The notes under the pieces are model-generated. The model made no database searches. It saw only the letters and a list, made by a program, of their open reading frames with translations, and was not told the origin of the DNA. A stretch of DNA of 64,000 nt from a bacterium (GTDB lineage Bacteria; Bacteroidota; Ignavibacteria; SZUA-365), in NCBI GenBank assembly GCA_020444325.1, contig JAHLLD010000013.1, forward strand, positions 1 through 64,000, given 5' to 3'. Below are positions 27,383 to 37,947 of the stretch, one piece after another. How positions within the stretch are numbered: position 1 is the first letter of the stretch; the number at the start of each line of letters is the position of its first letter. Both the position numbers and the translations under genes were made by a program.

Positions 27383-28189
27383 TCAGGCTTCCCCTTCGGC
27401 CCGAAGGCGGTCCATGATGCCCTGCACGATATTCCATTCCCCGCTGTCGTAGGCGACATGGGTGAGAACGAGTCCCTGTGGCGGTGCGAGCATCGGTGCA
27501 CGTCCCCTGTCCCGCGCCTCGAGAAGTTCGACAAACCCTTCCGGCGTGATCTTTTTCCTTCCCACCTGCACGAGTCCACCCACCAGGCAGCGCACCATTC
27601 CCTGCAGGAAACGGTTCGCGCGGATGCGAAAACGCGTCACCTCCCCGTCATGCTCCCAGGATGCCTCGAATACATGACAGTAATGATGCGCCAGATCTGG
27701 CACCAGCTTGGAAAACGTGGTAAAATCGTGCGTTCCTGAAAGTGACTGAACAGTTCTGGAAATGACTGCGTGGTCAACCCCTGCAAAAAGCTGCCATTGT
27801 GTCCGGCGGTTGAGAGAATTCCGGGCGTGGGCGATGGTATAGCAGTAGCTGCGCGACGACGCTGAAAAGCGGGAATGAAAATCATCATCGGTGATCGCCG
27901 CATCGTGAATAGTGACGTCAGGCGGAAGTTCCGCATTGATCGCACGCTGCATGGTGTCGCCGTCGAGCTGCAGCGTGGCGTCAAAATGTGCCACCTGTCC
28001 TGTCGCATGCACCCCCGCATCTGTTCTGCCGGCACCATGAATGCGGATATCGACGGAAAACAGGCGTTTGAGCGCAGCTTCGATCTCGCCCTGCACCGAG
28101 CGGCCATTGGGCTGCACCTGCCAGCCGACGAAATCGCTGCCATCATATTCAACGATGAGCCTGTAGCGTTGGGATGCCAGTTCCGTCAT
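27383..28189 (-). CDS. truA: tRNA pseudouridine(38-40) synthase
   Basis: This 268-residue enzyme isomerises uridines 38-40 in the tRNA anticodon arm. Catalytic motif GRTDAGVHA lies at residues 54-62 with Asp57 as nucleophile. Flanking family motifs are EYDGSDFVGWQVQPN, SRSYCYTI and RFLQGMVRCLVGGLVQVG. It overlaps glnE by four bases (ATGA), so the two are co-translated. Length is typical. Confidence 0.96.
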   Translation of the reverse strand: MTELASQRYRLIVEYDGSDFVGWQVQPNGRSVQGEIEAALKRLFSVDIRIHGAGRTDAGVHATGQVAHFDATLQLDGDTMQRAINAELPPDVTIHDAAITDDDFHSRFSASSRSYCYTIAHARNSLNRRTQWQLFAGVDHAVISRTVQSLSGTHDFTTFSKLVPDLAHHYCHVFEASWEHDGEVTRFRIRANRFLQGMVRCLVGGLVQVGRKKITPEGFVELLEARDRGRAPMLAPPQGLVLTHVAYDSGEWNIVQGIMDRLRAEGEA

Positions 28190-31107
28190 GGTGTACTCTC
28201 CTGAATTCCTTCCGGGGATATAAGGGTGGTGCAGACTGCATCAAAATCCTTCCGGTTCTGCTGCATACGCTCTTTTACTGTGTCGAGAAGTTCCGTGGTT
28301 GAAGCACGTCCCATCGCCAGGGCGAGCAGGCGCTGCTGCGCGGGATCCGCCGGGTAGAGGTTGCCCGGGATATCGAGAAGGACGCGAAACAGCAGCTGAA
28401 GGTTTCGCAGCATCAGGTGGGTCTCACGCATCCGCTCGAGCGTGTCGCGCAGTGCAGGGAGCGCCGACGCAGATTCCCCGAGGCTGTGCGCGGTATTTCC
28501 GGCACTGCGCTGCCTGCGTGAAAGCGCCAGCAGTTGTGCCGCGAACTCGCAGTCCACCAGTCCCCCTGCCGAACGTTTGATGTCGAGGAAGTCCTCTCGC
28601 CGGAAGCGATTCTGCGGTTCCATCTGTTCACGCATGCCGCGAATCTGCTGTACATGCTGCGGTGTCAGCTCATGCCCTCGCAGCATGTGACTGATATCCC
28701 CATCGATCGCTGCAGTCAGATCCGTTTCCCCGGCGACCACCCGCGCACGAAGCAGCGACTGCAGTTCCCACAGCGATGCGCGCTGTTCGTGATAGCGCAG
28801 CCAGGCCGAACGTGTCAAGACGAGAGGAGCGCTGCCCCCTTCCGGACGCAGCCTGGCGTCTACTTCGTACAGCCGTCCCTCAGCGCTGGCCTGCAGTTCT
28901 CCGATCAACGCCGCCGCGGATTTCTGTGCCGCTTCATCGGTCCTGTCATCCTCCCCGAGAAAGATGACATCGAGATCACTGCCCGGGATCAGTTCGCAGC
29001 CGCCGTATTTCCCCATCGCCAGCACGACGAACGGCGCCTCCACACGCTGCATCGCTGCCCGCAGGATGCTGTCGGCCGTATCTGTCAGTTCCTGCGAACA
29101 GGTGCCGAGATCGATGTCGCCCAGCATATAGCGACCCAGAGCTGAAATGTCCCGCACCCGCTGCAGACGCTGCGGCGAAAGCAGGGCGGCATCATACCCG
29201 GTAAACACGAGCTCGAGTGCAAGTGGATCGTTTTCCAGCCAGCGCAGCGCAGCGGGAGCAAGTGCCGCAAGACGCAGCAGCAGGCGACGCGCTGGCGCCT
29301 GCTCGAGGACGCCAATGAGAGCGGATGGTATGCTCGCGCGATAGAAAAGGCGCTCGAGACTCAGCAGCGCTTCATCGGGCAGCGGCTGCTGTGCCGATTC
29401 CTGCATGAGGACGGGGAGCAGACTGCGCATGCGTTCTCGACTGCTGCCGTCGAAGGGACGACTGTCGCGTCCCTCCGCAAGATCCTTGTGCAGACGCTGC
29501 GTCGCCTCCCTGTCACGGAATCCCGACGGCAGCTGCTCGCTCTCCTCATCCACGCCTGCACTCCCGAGCATGCCATCACAGATGCGCTGCACATTCGTAC
29601 GGGTACGGTGAAGCCGTGCTTCCAGTGCCTCACTGTTCGGCATCCGTAGCAGCCAGGCAATGCGAGCAAGTTCGCCGGAGTCCGACGGCAGATCATGACT
29701 CTGTTCGAAACGCTCAAGCTGAATGGCATGTTCGACCCGGCGCAGAAAAAGGTAGGCGTCACGCAACAGCGCTTCCTCTTCGAGAGAAAGGAGGGATGCA
29801 GCCGCAAGGACGTCGATGGATTGCAGTGTGGAAGGAGTGCGCAGCGCGGTGATGCGCGGAGCGTGCAGCATCTGCTGCACCTGCAGACTGAACTCGATAT
29901 GCCGGATTCCGCCGCTCATGTGTTTGACATTACGCTCCGCGTCATGGCGTTCGCGCAGACGCCGCTGCACATCACCGGCCAGCTCCGAAGGAAGTCGCAG
30001 CCGTGTCCTGGGGTACACGAACGGCACAAGGGCTTCGAGCACCTCCCTCCCGAAGCGCTGATCTCCCGCGCAGCTTCGTGCGCGTAGCAGCATCTGGCGC
30101 TCCCACAGCGCGCCGCGGGTTTCGTAGTAGGCAAGCGTCGCATCCAGCGACAGGGCCAATGCCCCCGCCGAACCATCGGGCCGCAGACGCAGATCCGTTC
30201 TGTACAGCATCCCTTCCGGCGTCACTTCCGTGAGGATGCGCACGGTTTCCTTCACCAGGTCGCGTACAGCCCTCCCGGCGTCTGTATCAGGCGAATCGTA
30301 CACCACCATCAAATCGATATCAGAACTATAGTTGAGCTCGCGTCCCCCGAGCTTCCCGAGCGCGAGGATGACGACACGCGTATCGGGCAATGTGCCATAG
30401 CGCTGCGCGTGGCGATCACAGGCATCCTCGTACGCGCAGCCGACGACAGCATCGGCCAGCGCGCTGAGTTCCGCGAGCACGCTGCCCATATCCTTGAGAC
30501 CGAGGACATCCGCAGCGGCTATGCGCAGCAATTCCCTTCGCTGCATGCGGCGCAATGCATTGAGCCGCTGTCGTCCCGGTGGAAAGCGCCGCATGGCGGA
30601 TTGTGCCATCTCGGTGATCTCCGCTTGCGAGGGCGCCTGCGTGAGAACGTCCGTCGTGAGCAGCCAGCGAAACAGGCTCGCATCCCTGACCATGGTATCC
30701 GCGAGCCACTCGGATGCTGCGACCAGCCGGAAAAAGCGGCGCAGCAGATCCGGAGTGCGCAGCATATCCTCAAGCACCGTTGTCGGATTGAGTGACGCCT
30801 CCAGAAAGCGATCAAGATGCAGCAATGCTCGCTCAGGATCCGGCAGTTCTGCTGCCTCACGGTTGAGCAGTGTCTCCATGACAGCGATGCCGTTCCGCAA
30901 CGCTCCCGCAGCACGGATCAGCAACGCGCGAAACAGCTGCGTGCAGCGTTCTGCATCGCTGCTGCGCTGCAGCACCTGCGGTACGGGCTCGGCTGTGCGA
31001 ACACTGTCGAGCAGCTGCTTTTCCGTATGTGAAGGACGTATCACGATGTTGCTGGAAAGAATATCACGAATGCGGAGCCGGACAAGCGTCGCTGATGGAG
31101 TTGCCAA
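28186..31107 (-). CDS. glnE: Glutamine synthetase adenylyltransferase/deadenylase
   Basis: This protein of up to 973 residues reversibly adenylylates glutamine synthetase in response to PII. It has two nucleotidyltransferase domains, LGKLGGRELNYSSDIDLMVVYD-like near residues 250-275 and MGKYGGCELIPGSDLDVIF near residue 700, with helical linkers between. The window also encodes a GlnA with the adenylylation-site tyrosine (Tyr404), consistent with an active system. The start is uncertain: no ATG lies near the N terminus. TTG 31107 is the most upstream candidate, but it lacks a clear ribosome site and a slightly downstream GTG is possible. It overlaps truA. Confidence 0.92.
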   Translation of the reverse strand: MATPSATLVRLRIRDILSSNIVIRPSHTEKQLLDSVRTAEPVPQVLQRSSDAERCTQLFRALLIRAAGALRNGIAVMETLLNREAAELPDPERALLHLDRFLEASLNPTTVLEDMLRTPDLLRRFFRLVAASEWLADTMVRDASLFRWLLTTDVLTQAPSQAEITEMAQSAMRRFPPGRQRLNALRRMQRRELLRIAAADVLGLKDMGSVLAELSALADAVVGCAYEDACDRHAQRYGTLPDTRVVILALGKLGGRELNYSSDIDLMVVYDSPDTDAGRAVRDLVKETVRILTEVTPEGMLYRTDLRLRPDGSAGALALSLDATLAYYETRGALWERQMLLRARSCAGDQRFGREVLEALVPFVYPRTRLRLPSELAGDVQRRLRERHDAERNVKHMSGGIRHIEFSLQVQQMLHAPRITALRTPSTLQSIDVLAAASLLSLEEEALLRDAYLFLRRVEHAIQLERFEQSHDLPSDSGELARIAWLLRMPNSEALEARLHRTRTNVQRICDGMLGSAGVDEESEQLPSGFRDREATQRLHKDLAEGRDSRPFDGSSRERMRSLLPVLMQESAQQPLPDEALLSLERLFYRASIPSALIGVLEQAPARRLLLRLAALAPAALRWLENDPLALELVFTGYDAALLSPQRLQRVRDISALGRYMLGDIDLGTCSQELTDTADSILRAAMQRVEAPFVVLAMGKYGGCELIPGSDLDVIFLGEDDRTDEAAQKSAAALIGELQASAEGRLYEVDARLRPEGGSAPLVLTRSAWLRYHEQRASLWELQSLLRARVVAGETDLTAAIDGDISHMLRGHELTPQHVQQIRGMREQMEPQNRFRREDFLDIKRSAGGLVDCEFAAQLLALSRRQRSAGNTAHSLGESASALPALRDTLERMRETHLMLRNLQLLFRVLLDIPGNLYPADPAQQRLLALAMGRASTTELLDTVKERMQQNRKDFDAVCTTLISPEGIQESTP

Positions 31108-31131
31108 CCGGTATGGTTGATGCGCGCAGTA

Positions 31132-32844
31132 TTACTGTACTGACGAGCCAGGTTGAAAATCCATGATACTTCGCATGCCATCCGCTTCAAAGATGTACCG
31201 CTGAACATCCTCGGGCAAACGCGAAGTCTGGATGCCGATGATATGCGTACCGGCGGACTGCCTGCCGTCCACCAGGACCATGGCCTCGGCACCGTTACTG
31301 TCCATCAAACGGATGCGGACATCCGCGGGACGCCACAGCTCGAAGGCGAGGAGTATATGATCGCTGCCCGCATACTGCGGCGTAGAGATGCGCGGGCCCG
31401 GCATGGTGATGGAAGGCGCACTGACTTCCTCTGCTTCGGCGATGGGCGGCAGTTCAACAGCCAGACCGCTCTCATTGTAAAACGCATCGAGCGCAGTCAC
31501 GCCGGCGTTGTCATATCCATCGGGAAGCTGTGCCGAGCGCGCCCATGCGGGAAGAAGTGCGAGCAGTGTCGCGGAGTTCTTTTCCTCACCCTGCCAGCCG
31601 TAGAGTCCATACCACGAGGCACTGTCGCCATCGGACGCAGGAACGGGCGCATCCCATACCAGCATGTCATCGTTGAGCCGGACATGCAGCGGGGGATTCG
31701 GTCGAATGTTGTCGCGCCATGGCATGGGTGGAGGAATTGCGAGGTCACGGAAGCGGCCCGCGAATCCGCGCCCTCGTATATGCTCATAGCGGAAGAACAC
31801 GATGCCGTCCGCTCCGTGGTCACGGGTTGCGTCCACATGATCCTGCAGCCATGGCTGTATCGCATCCTTGTAGGCAGCGACGCCGGCATAGACGTGCCGA
31901 CCTGAAGCACCCTGTTTCCAGTCGTCGACCAGCGCCTCGAAATCGATGCGCGAGCCGTGACGCCGCAACCCCCAGTAAATCTGGGGCACCACGTAATCAC
32001 TGTAGCCGTCCTGCAGCCAGCGCCGGGAATCCTGGTAAATCGCGTTGCGTCCTTCCCAGCCTTTCGCACCGGGAATATTGCGATAGATGCCGATGGGAGC
32101 CGAACCGACCTGCAGTGCAGGACGCAGGCGCGTCAGTTTCCGGTAGGCCTCGCGCACGATCGTATTGACGTTCTCACGGCGCCAGTCGTCGCGCTGCATC
32201 CCGCGTCCATAACGCCGATATGTATCGTCATCACGGAAGCCTCGGTCAGGGTAGCGGACATAGTCGAAGTGAATCCCGTCAATCGGATATTTCCGCACAA
32301 GATCTTCAAGCACGCGCAGCGTGTAATCCCGTGCTGCCGGGATCCCTGCGTCCATCCACATATCGTCACCGAAGCGCTGCACCCACTGCGGATGAGCACG
32401 CACGATGTGTTCGGGACTGCAGGCAGGAGGCATTCCTGCACTCCAGACGCGGCACACGTTGAACCAGGCGTGCAGCTCCATGCCACGAGCATGCGCCTCA
32501 CGGATGGCGAAGGCCAGCGGATCCCACCCCGGATTGCGTCCCAGCGTCCCGGTCAGCTCCGACGCCCAGGGCTCAAGCGCCGAGCGATACATCGCGTTTC
32601 CCCTGGAGCGCACCTGGAAAAACACCGCATTGAAATGCTGCGATTGCAAATCGTCGAAAATTTCGCGCAGCGCCTGCTGCTGTGCCTCCGGATTTCCGCG
32701 GAGAGAGGATGCGGGCCAGTCGAGTCCCAGCAGCGTCGTCACCCACGCGCCGCGCAGCTCCCTGCGCGCCTGCTGCGCATGCAGCGCCGCTGCCGCGGGC
32801 AGCAGAAGCAGGAGAACGATAACCGGGATTCGGGATGTATGCAT
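31132..32844 (-). CDS. Secreted family-10-like glycosyl hydrolase (GHL10/DUF187)
   Basis: This 570-residue protein has a signal peptide (IVLLLLLPAAAALHAQ). The (beta/alpha)8 domain matches the GHL10/UPF0748 family: ELRGAWVTTLLGLDWP, FNAVFFQVRSRGNAMY, GMELHAWFNVCRVW, IDGIHFDYVRYP (with the conserved Asp-Tyr-Arg-Tyr-Pro) and YSDYVVPQIYWGL. A C-terminal beta-rich region (about residues 390-570) follows. E. coli YngK/DigH, a family member, acts on denuded peptidoglycan glycan strands, so a cell-wall role is plausible but unproven. The upstream gene ends at the adjacent base. Confidence 0.85.
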   Translation of the reverse strand: MHTSRIPVIVLLLLLPAAAALHAQQARRELRGAWVTTLLGLDWPASSLRGNPEAQQQALREIFDDLQSQHFNAVFFQVRSRGNAMYRSALEPWASELTGTLGRNPGWDPLAFAIREAHARGMELHAWFNVCRVWSAGMPPACSPEHIVRAHPQWVQRFGDDMWMDAGIPAARDYTLRVLEDLVRKYPIDGIHFDYVRYPDRGFRDDDTYRRYGRGMQRDDWRRENVNTIVREAYRKLTRLRPALQVGSAPIGIYRNIPGAKGWEGRNAIYQDSRRWLQDGYSDYVVPQIYWGLRRHGSRIDFEALVDDWKQGASGRHVYAGVAAYKDAIQPWLQDHVDATRDHGADGIVFFRYEHIRGRGFAGRFRDLAIPPPMPWRDNIRPNPPLHVRLNDDMLVWDAPVPASDGDSASWYGLYGWQGEEKNSATLLALLPAWARSAQLPDGYDNAGVTALDAFYNESGLAVELPPIAEAEEVSAPSITMPGPRISTPQYAGSDHILLAFELWRPADVRIRLMDSNGAEAMVLVDGRQSAGTHIIGIQTSRLPEDVQRYIFEADGMRSIMDFQPGSSVQ

Positions 32845-34842
32845 TTATTGCTCGATGGTGAAGGTATATGTGCCGCCGCCCTTTGCACGGAGGGAATCTT
32901 CGTGCATCAGCTTCTGTGCGTTTTCAAGGGACGCCTGCGCCTGTGCTGATTGCGGATACAGCTTGACAGCCTTTTCGAGCAGGGCGAGCCCCTCATCCCA
33001 CTCGTGCCGCTGCATGAGCACATCGCCAAGCGGCACCATGGCCGCCGCGAAATGCGGATGCAGCAGCAGCGCCTTGCGCAGCTGATCAATGGCCGTCGTG
33101 GTGTCTTTCAATTGCAGGCTCGCAATCGCAAGCAGTGTATTGCTGCGGCTGGATTCCGGATCTTCTTGCAGCGAACGCTGCAGCACATTCGCCGCCGCCT
33201 TGAAACGCTTCTGCTGCATGAGCTGCACGGCCTCCATGTTGAGGGCGCTCGCCCTCTGCGACATGATATGCGTCCGCGTAGGAACGTAGCGGAAAGCTTC
33301 GATAATCCCCGGTTCCGTGAGGTCGGAGGAAACGATGGGATTGATATTCACCACTTCAAATTCGTCTCTCGTGGTCACGATATACTTGATGTCCTGACTG
33401 TCGAGAAGCTGCACCAGCGCGGGCAGGTCGCCGATGATCGAAAGTACTTCAGGAGAAACAGCGCCCTTCATGTCGAGCACCGCACGATCTCCGTAGTACG
33501 ACACCGTACCGGGTACATTCGTCGCGATACGGGTATCCGCGGGAGTGTTGAACGACGCCCAGAGTCCCATTTTCGCGTGACGCTCGATCAGGTAGTTCAC
33601 GCTCTTGTAGTGGGCGCCGCGGAAGGCCAGCCAATCCGAAATCGCGAATCCCGCCGCAACGAGTACCAGTCCGAGAGCGAGCACAGCCGCAGGCATGCGG
33701 AGAAACGGCAGAGCCCCTGCCAGCATGCCGATGAGCCGTTCGAGACCCCACAACGCAATCAGGATGAAAAACGGCAGCGTGGGCAGCAGCACGTAGTAGT
33801 CGCGGATGACAGGATGGAAAAACCAGAACAGCACTACACTCGCAAGCACATAGGTGAAGCTCATCAGCATGGGAGCGGGGTGACGGCGCAGCACGGCAGC
33901 GATGAGTGGCAGCAGTCCGAACAGCGCGAACAGGAGCATGAGAGTGGACCATGACCAGCTGAAGAAATTCTGCACTTCACCGAGATAATCCGTGGTCATG
34001 TTGCCGTAGTATGCCATCGTAGCGCTGACGGCATCCGGCAGCATGCCGTTCCCGACGATGAGATTGAATACGACATACGATGCAAGCAGCAGGACGTAGA
34101 TGATCCCGCCGATGCGGGTTTCCCCGGCGGTGACCGGTCGTCCCGTGGCCTGCTCTTTCCTCAGTTCCGGCTTCACCCCGGCGTGACTGTAGACGAGATG
34201 CACAATGGCAGCAAACATGAAGACAATCGCATCGGGACGCACCCAGAGCGCGAGTCCGGCAAAGAGAAAAAACAGCATGGGACGCCGGCCGAAATACGCT
34301 GTCGCCGATGCGAGCAGCAGCACGATCAGCAACAGCGTGGGGAGTCCCGACATCGCCGCACTGGCAAAACGCGGGGAGAGCACGAAAAGTAATGCCGCAG
34401 CCACAGCCATCCACTGCTGCCTGCGAAACAGCAGCAGTCCCAGTCTGAACATCAGGAATGCCGCAACTGCGAAGCAGAGGATGCCGAACAGCTGGCTGAG
34501 AAGAACGAAATCCTCGGTGAACAGTCCACCGACTGCCAGCAGAAGGACCTGCAGCGCTGAAGTCGCACCCGTGGAAACGGGATCGAGATGATGCACGGCA
34601 TACACGCCGTGTGTGATCAGGCTTCGCGCGAAATCGAGCGGAATGTAGGCTTCGTCGAACGGCAGTCCGGGTCCCCCCGCCAGCTCGGTCATCGGAAGAA
34701 GGTAGAGGAGTCCGGCACCGATCGCGGCAAGCGGAAACAGCAGCGACAGCAGCCTGCGCGGCCAGTCGCCGAATTCCAGCGGTGCGAAGACCGGGGTTAC
34801 TTTGTCAACGGATTGTGTTTGTTGCTTACGTTTTCTGGACAT
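32845..34842 (-). CDS. Polytopic GT-C-like membrane protein with C-terminal TPRs
   Basis: This 665-residue protein has about eleven membrane helices after a basic N terminus. The first extracytoplasmic loop carries acidic residues (LPFDEAYIPLDFARSL), as in GT-C glycosyltransferases of the ArnT/PMT type. A soluble region with YYGDRAVLDMKG and tetratricopeptide repeats (about residues 520-650, e.g. ALLLHPHFAAAMVPLGDVL) closes the protein. It probably transfers a lipid-linked sugar in the periplasm; acceptor and donor are unknown. It directly abuts the glycosidase gene, suggesting a shared envelope role. Confidence 0.7.
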   Translation of the reverse strand: MSRKRKQQTQSVDKVTPVFAPLEFGDWPRRLLSLLFPLAAIGAGLLYLLPMTELAGGPGLPFDEAYIPLDFARSLITHGVYAVHHLDPVSTGATSALQVLLLAVGGLFTEDFVLLSQLFGILCFAVAAFLMFRLGLLLFRRQQWMAVAAALLFVLSPRFASAAMSGLPTLLLIVLLLASATAYFGRRPMLFFLFAGLALWVRPDAIVFMFAAIVHLVYSHAGVKPELRKEQATGRPVTAGETRIGGIIYVLLLASYVVFNLIVGNGMLPDAVSATMAYYGNMTTDYLGEVQNFFSWSWSTLMLLFALFGLLPLIAAVLRRHPAPMLMSFTYVLASVVLFWFFHPVIRDYYVLLPTLPFFILIALWGLERLIGMLAGALPFLRMPAAVLALGLVLVAAGFAISDWLAFRGAHYKSVNYLIERHAKMGLWASFNTPADTRIATNVPGTVSYYGDRAVLDMKGAVSPEVLSIIGDLPALVQLLDSQDIKYIVTTRDEFEVVNINPIVSSDLTEPGIIEAFRYVPTRTHIMSQRASALNMEAVQLMQQKRFKAAANVLQRSLQEDPESSRSNTLLAIASLQLKDTTTAIDQLRKALLLHPHFAAAMVPLGDVLMQRHEWDEGLALLEKAVKLYPQSAQAQASLENAQKLMHEDSLRAKGGGTYTFTIEQ

Positions 34843-35014
34843 GACTTGCGTGTTTCAATAGAGAGACTATTCCAGAAAATATACGAACTATATGGGATAA
34901 CGCAGATAGATGAGAAACGCCCGCCTTTTTCCCTCCGCTGTCGCGGGGGACGAAGACGGACAGGCAGAATGTCGCTGATTCTCGCGGAGGAAATTTTTCT
35001 TATTTTTCAATGCC

Positions 35015-37174
35015 ATGGCGCAATCTTCAAGCATACTCCCCTCCTCCATCCCCGTCAGTTCACTTCCCGGCGTGGGCAGTCGTCGCGCGCAGGTGCTGAC
35101 GGCGGCGGGACTGCATACCGCAGAGGATTTACTGCATTACTATCCCCGGCGCTATCTCGATCGCAGTACGCTGGTGACCATAGGCGAACTGGGCATGCAT
35201 GCGGGCGAAGTGGTGACAGTCATGGGAACCGTGGGCACGGTGCATACGGTACCCGGACGACGCAAGCGACTGGTGGTGACACTCCGCGATGGCGGGGGCA
35301 GTATGGAGCTGGTGTTCTTCCAGGGGATCAATTACTGGCAAAGCGCGTTTGCGGCGGGACAGGCAGTCGCGGTATCCGGGGAAGTGCAGTTTTACGGCCG
35401 CAATCCGAGCATGGTGCATCCGGACATCGACCGTCTGCATGAAGGAGACACACTCGAGTTCGTGAACACCGGCGGAATCATTCCCGTCTATCCTTCAAAC
35501 GCAGAGCTTGAGAAAGTCGGTCTCAACCGCCATGGAGGCTTCCGCCGTCTCATGCAGCAGGTACTGGCACGTTATCTGCCGGGGGTGCAGGACTGGTATA
35601 CCGAGGAATTTCGCGCCGCACATGGATTACTCGGACTGCAGGACGCCCTTGAGAACATCCATCGTCCCACCGACGCCGGCAAACGCGAGCACGCCGCCCA
35701 TCGATTGATTTTCGACGAATTCTTCATCCTCTCCCTGCAGCTGGCCCTGCGGAAACGTAAACAGGGCAACGCCGCACCGGGAATCGCTTTCAAGGGAGAG
35801 AGTCCCACGGCCCGGAATCTCATCGAACAGCTCCCATTTGCACTCACGGATGCCCAGAAACGCGTTCTGCGCGAAATCGTGCAGGACATGCGTACGGAGC
35901 GCGCGATGAACCGTCTGCTGCAGGGAGATGTGGGTTCGGGAAAAACCGTGGTTGCGCTGCTGAGCATGCTGCTGGCAGTGGACAGTGGCTATCAATGCGC
36001 GCTGATGGTACCCACGGAAATCCTCGCCGAACAGCATTACCGCAGCATCACTACGATGGTCGACGATCTGAGATTATCCGTCGAGCTGCTGACGGGACAG
36101 CAGGCGGGTAGCGCGAAAAATGCGCGGCTTGCCGCCGTGGCGAACGGAGACGTACATATCGTGGTCGGCACGCATGCGCTGATACAGGAGCATGTGCAGT
36201 TCCACAAACTGGGCATGGTCGTCATCGACGAGCAGCATCGTTTCGGTGTCGCACAGCGCGCCAATCTGCGTTCAAAAGGCCACGCACCCGACGTGCTGGT
36301 CATGACCGCCACGCCCATTCCCCGGACGCTCTCGATGACACTGTACGGCGACCTGGATGTGTCCGTCATCGACCAGCTCCCTGCCAATCGCAAGCGTGTG
36401 CGCACGGCAATCCGTTTCGATGAAGACCGTGGCGCCGTGTACGATTTCGTACGCAGCGAAGTAGAAGAAGGCAACCAGGCCTATATTGTCTTCCCTCTCG
36501 TCAGCGAAAGCGAGAAGCTGGATCTCAAGGCCGCGACCGAAGAGTACGAGCGCCTGAGCGGTGAGGTATTTACGGGACTGCGGCTGGGATTGCTGCATGG
36601 ACAGATGAAGGCAGAGGATAAGGATGCGATGATGATGCGCTTCAAACGCAGGGAAATCGACATCCTGGTCTCCACCACCGTCATCGAAGTCGGCGTCGAC
36701 GTCCCTGACGCTACGGTCATGGTCATCGAACATGCCGAGCGTTTCGGACTCGCGCAGCTGCATCAGCTGCGGGGACGCGTGGGACGCAGCGACAAGCAGG
36801 CCTATTGCATTCTCATGACGACCAAGCGCATGTATTTCGCGGGACGCGGAAAAAGTACCGACGAACAGAAGCAGATTTCCGATCTGCGGCGCCGGCTCGA
36901 CACCATGCGCGATTCCACCGACGGATTTCACATCGCGCAGGTGGATATGGAGATCCGGGGTCCCGGAGACCTCTGGGGCACGCAGCAAAGCGGCTACCCC
37001 GAATTCCGCATCGCCAATCTTCTCGAACATGAGCATATTCTCGTGGAGGCCCGTGAAGCGGCCTTCACCATCATTGAAAACGACCCACAGCTGCGCAAAA
37101 GCGAGCACCGCGGAATCCGGGAAATACTCGGTCCCCGCATCCGCCGGCAGCTGAAAATGGCTGACATATCCTGA
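35015..37174 (+). CDS. recG: ATP-dependent DNA helicase RecG
   Basis: This 719-residue helicase acts on branched DNA and remodels stalled replication forks. The N-terminal wedge/OB domain (SSLPGVGSRRAQVL, DLLHYYPRRYLDRS) is followed by a helicase core with Walker A GDVGSGKT (304-311), the DEQH box (405-408), TATPIPRTLSMTLYGDLD, and the C-terminal motifs TTVIEVGVDVPDATVMVIE and QLHQLRGRVGRSDKQAYC. A full set of motifs is present. No Shine-Dalgarno sequence lies at the usual distance from ATG 35015, but no better in-frame start exists. It is followed by rlmB after 15 bases. Confidence 0.97.
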   Translation: MAQSSSILPSSIPVSSLPGVGSRRAQVLTAAGLHTAEDLLHYYPRRYLDRSTLVTIGELGMHAGEVVTVMGTVGTVHTVPGRRKRLVVTLRDGGGSMELVFFQGINYWQSAFAAGQAVAVSGEVQFYGRNPSMVHPDIDRLHEGDTLEFVNTGGIIPVYPSNAELEKVGLNRHGGFRRLMQQVLARYLPGVQDWYTEEFRAAHGLLGLQDALENIHRPTDAGKREHAAHRLIFDEFFILSLQLALRKRKQGNAAPGIAFKGESPTARNLIEQLPFALTDAQKRVLREIVQDMRTERAMNRLLQGDVGSGKTVVALLSMLLAVDSGYQCALMVPTEILAEQHYRSITTMVDDLRLSVELLTGQQAGSAKNARLAAVANGDVHIVVGTHALIQEHVQFHKLGMVVIDEQHRFGVAQRANLRSKGHAPDVLVMTATPIPRTLSMTLYGDLDVSVIDQLPANRKRVRTAIRFDEDRGAVYDFVRSEVEEGNQAYIVFPLVSESEKLDLKAATEEYERLSGEVFTGLRLGLLHGQMKAEDKDAMMMRFKRREIDILVSTTVIEVGVDVPDATVMVIEHAERFGLAQLHQLRGRVGRSDKQAYCILMTTKRMYFAGRGKSTDEQKQISDLRRRLDTMRDSTDGFHIAQVDMEIRGPGDLWGTQQSGYPEFRIANLLEHEHILVEAREAAFTIIENDPQLRKSEHRGIREILGPRIRRQLKMADIS

Positions 37175-37189
37175 AGCCGAGGAAACCCC

Positions 37190-37912
37190 ATGTACATTTA
37201 CGGACGCAATCCCATCATCGAAGCGCTGCGCGCGAAAAAGGACATCACCAAGATCTTCATCCGCTTCGGGACGCACGGTTCCTCGGTGGAGCAGATCAAG
37301 CGCCTGGCGCGCGAGGCCGGCGTTCCCGTCTCGCAGCTCGACAAGCAGAAATTCGACCGCCTCGGCAAGCACAGTGAAGCCCAGGGCATCGTGGCTCTTA
37401 TCGAGGAGTACACGGCTGTGACGCTCGAGGAACTTCTCGCAGACACCCGTGAGCAGGATCCCCCCTTCTTTCTCGCCGTCGACAATGTCACCGACCCGCG
37501 CAATCTCGGTGCCATACTCCGTTCGGCGGAATGCGCGGGCGTGCACGGCGTCATCCTTCCCCAGCGCGATTCAGCCCCCATCACCGATATCGTCGTCAAG
37601 ACCTCCGCAGGCGCCGCCTCGCACATCCGCATCGCCCGCGTCCCCAACCTGCACCAGGCGTTGGAAAAGATGAAAGAAGCGGGTGTTTGGGTGGCAGGAC
37701 TCGATGCAGAGGGCGAGACTGACCTGCTGGAGTTGGACGGCTACCGTCCCATCTGTCTCGTCGTTGGAAGTGAGGGGAAAGGACTGCGTCCCGTCATTCA
37801 GAAAAGCTGCGAGATCATGATACGCATCCCCATGTGGGGACGCGTCGACTCCCTCAACGCCTCCGTCGCCGCGGCCCTCGTACTCTACGAGGTACGCCGC
37901 AAGCGGTTGTGA
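37190..37912 (+). CDS. rlmB: 23S rRNA (guanosine-2'-O)-methyltransferase RlmB
   Basis: This 240-residue SPOUT-superfamily enzyme has the substrate-binding domain (YGRNPIIEALRAKKDI) and the knotted SAM-binding motifs VDNVTDPRNLGAILRSAECAG, LVVGSEGKGLRP and MWGRVDSLNASVAAALVLYE. Start and length match TrmH-family group 3 (RlmB/TrmH). GAGGAAA precedes the ATG. It is co-oriented with recG. A second SPOUT enzyme lies at 39219; this one is the closer match to RlmB. Confidence 0.92.
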   Translation: MYIYGRNPIIEALRAKKDITKIFIRFGTHGSSVEQIKRLAREAGVPVSQLDKQKFDRLGKHSEAQGIVALIEEYTAVTLEELLADTREQDPPFFLAVDNVTDPRNLGAILRSAECAGVHGVILPQRDSAPITDIVVKTSAGAASHIRIARVPNLHQALEKMKEAGVWVAGLDAEGETDLLELDGYRPICLVVGSEGKGLRPVIQKSCEIMIRIPMWGRVDSLNASVAAALVLYEVRRKRL

Positions 37913-37947
37913 CGCATTTCTCCCACTGAAGTCTCGGGCGTTTTCCC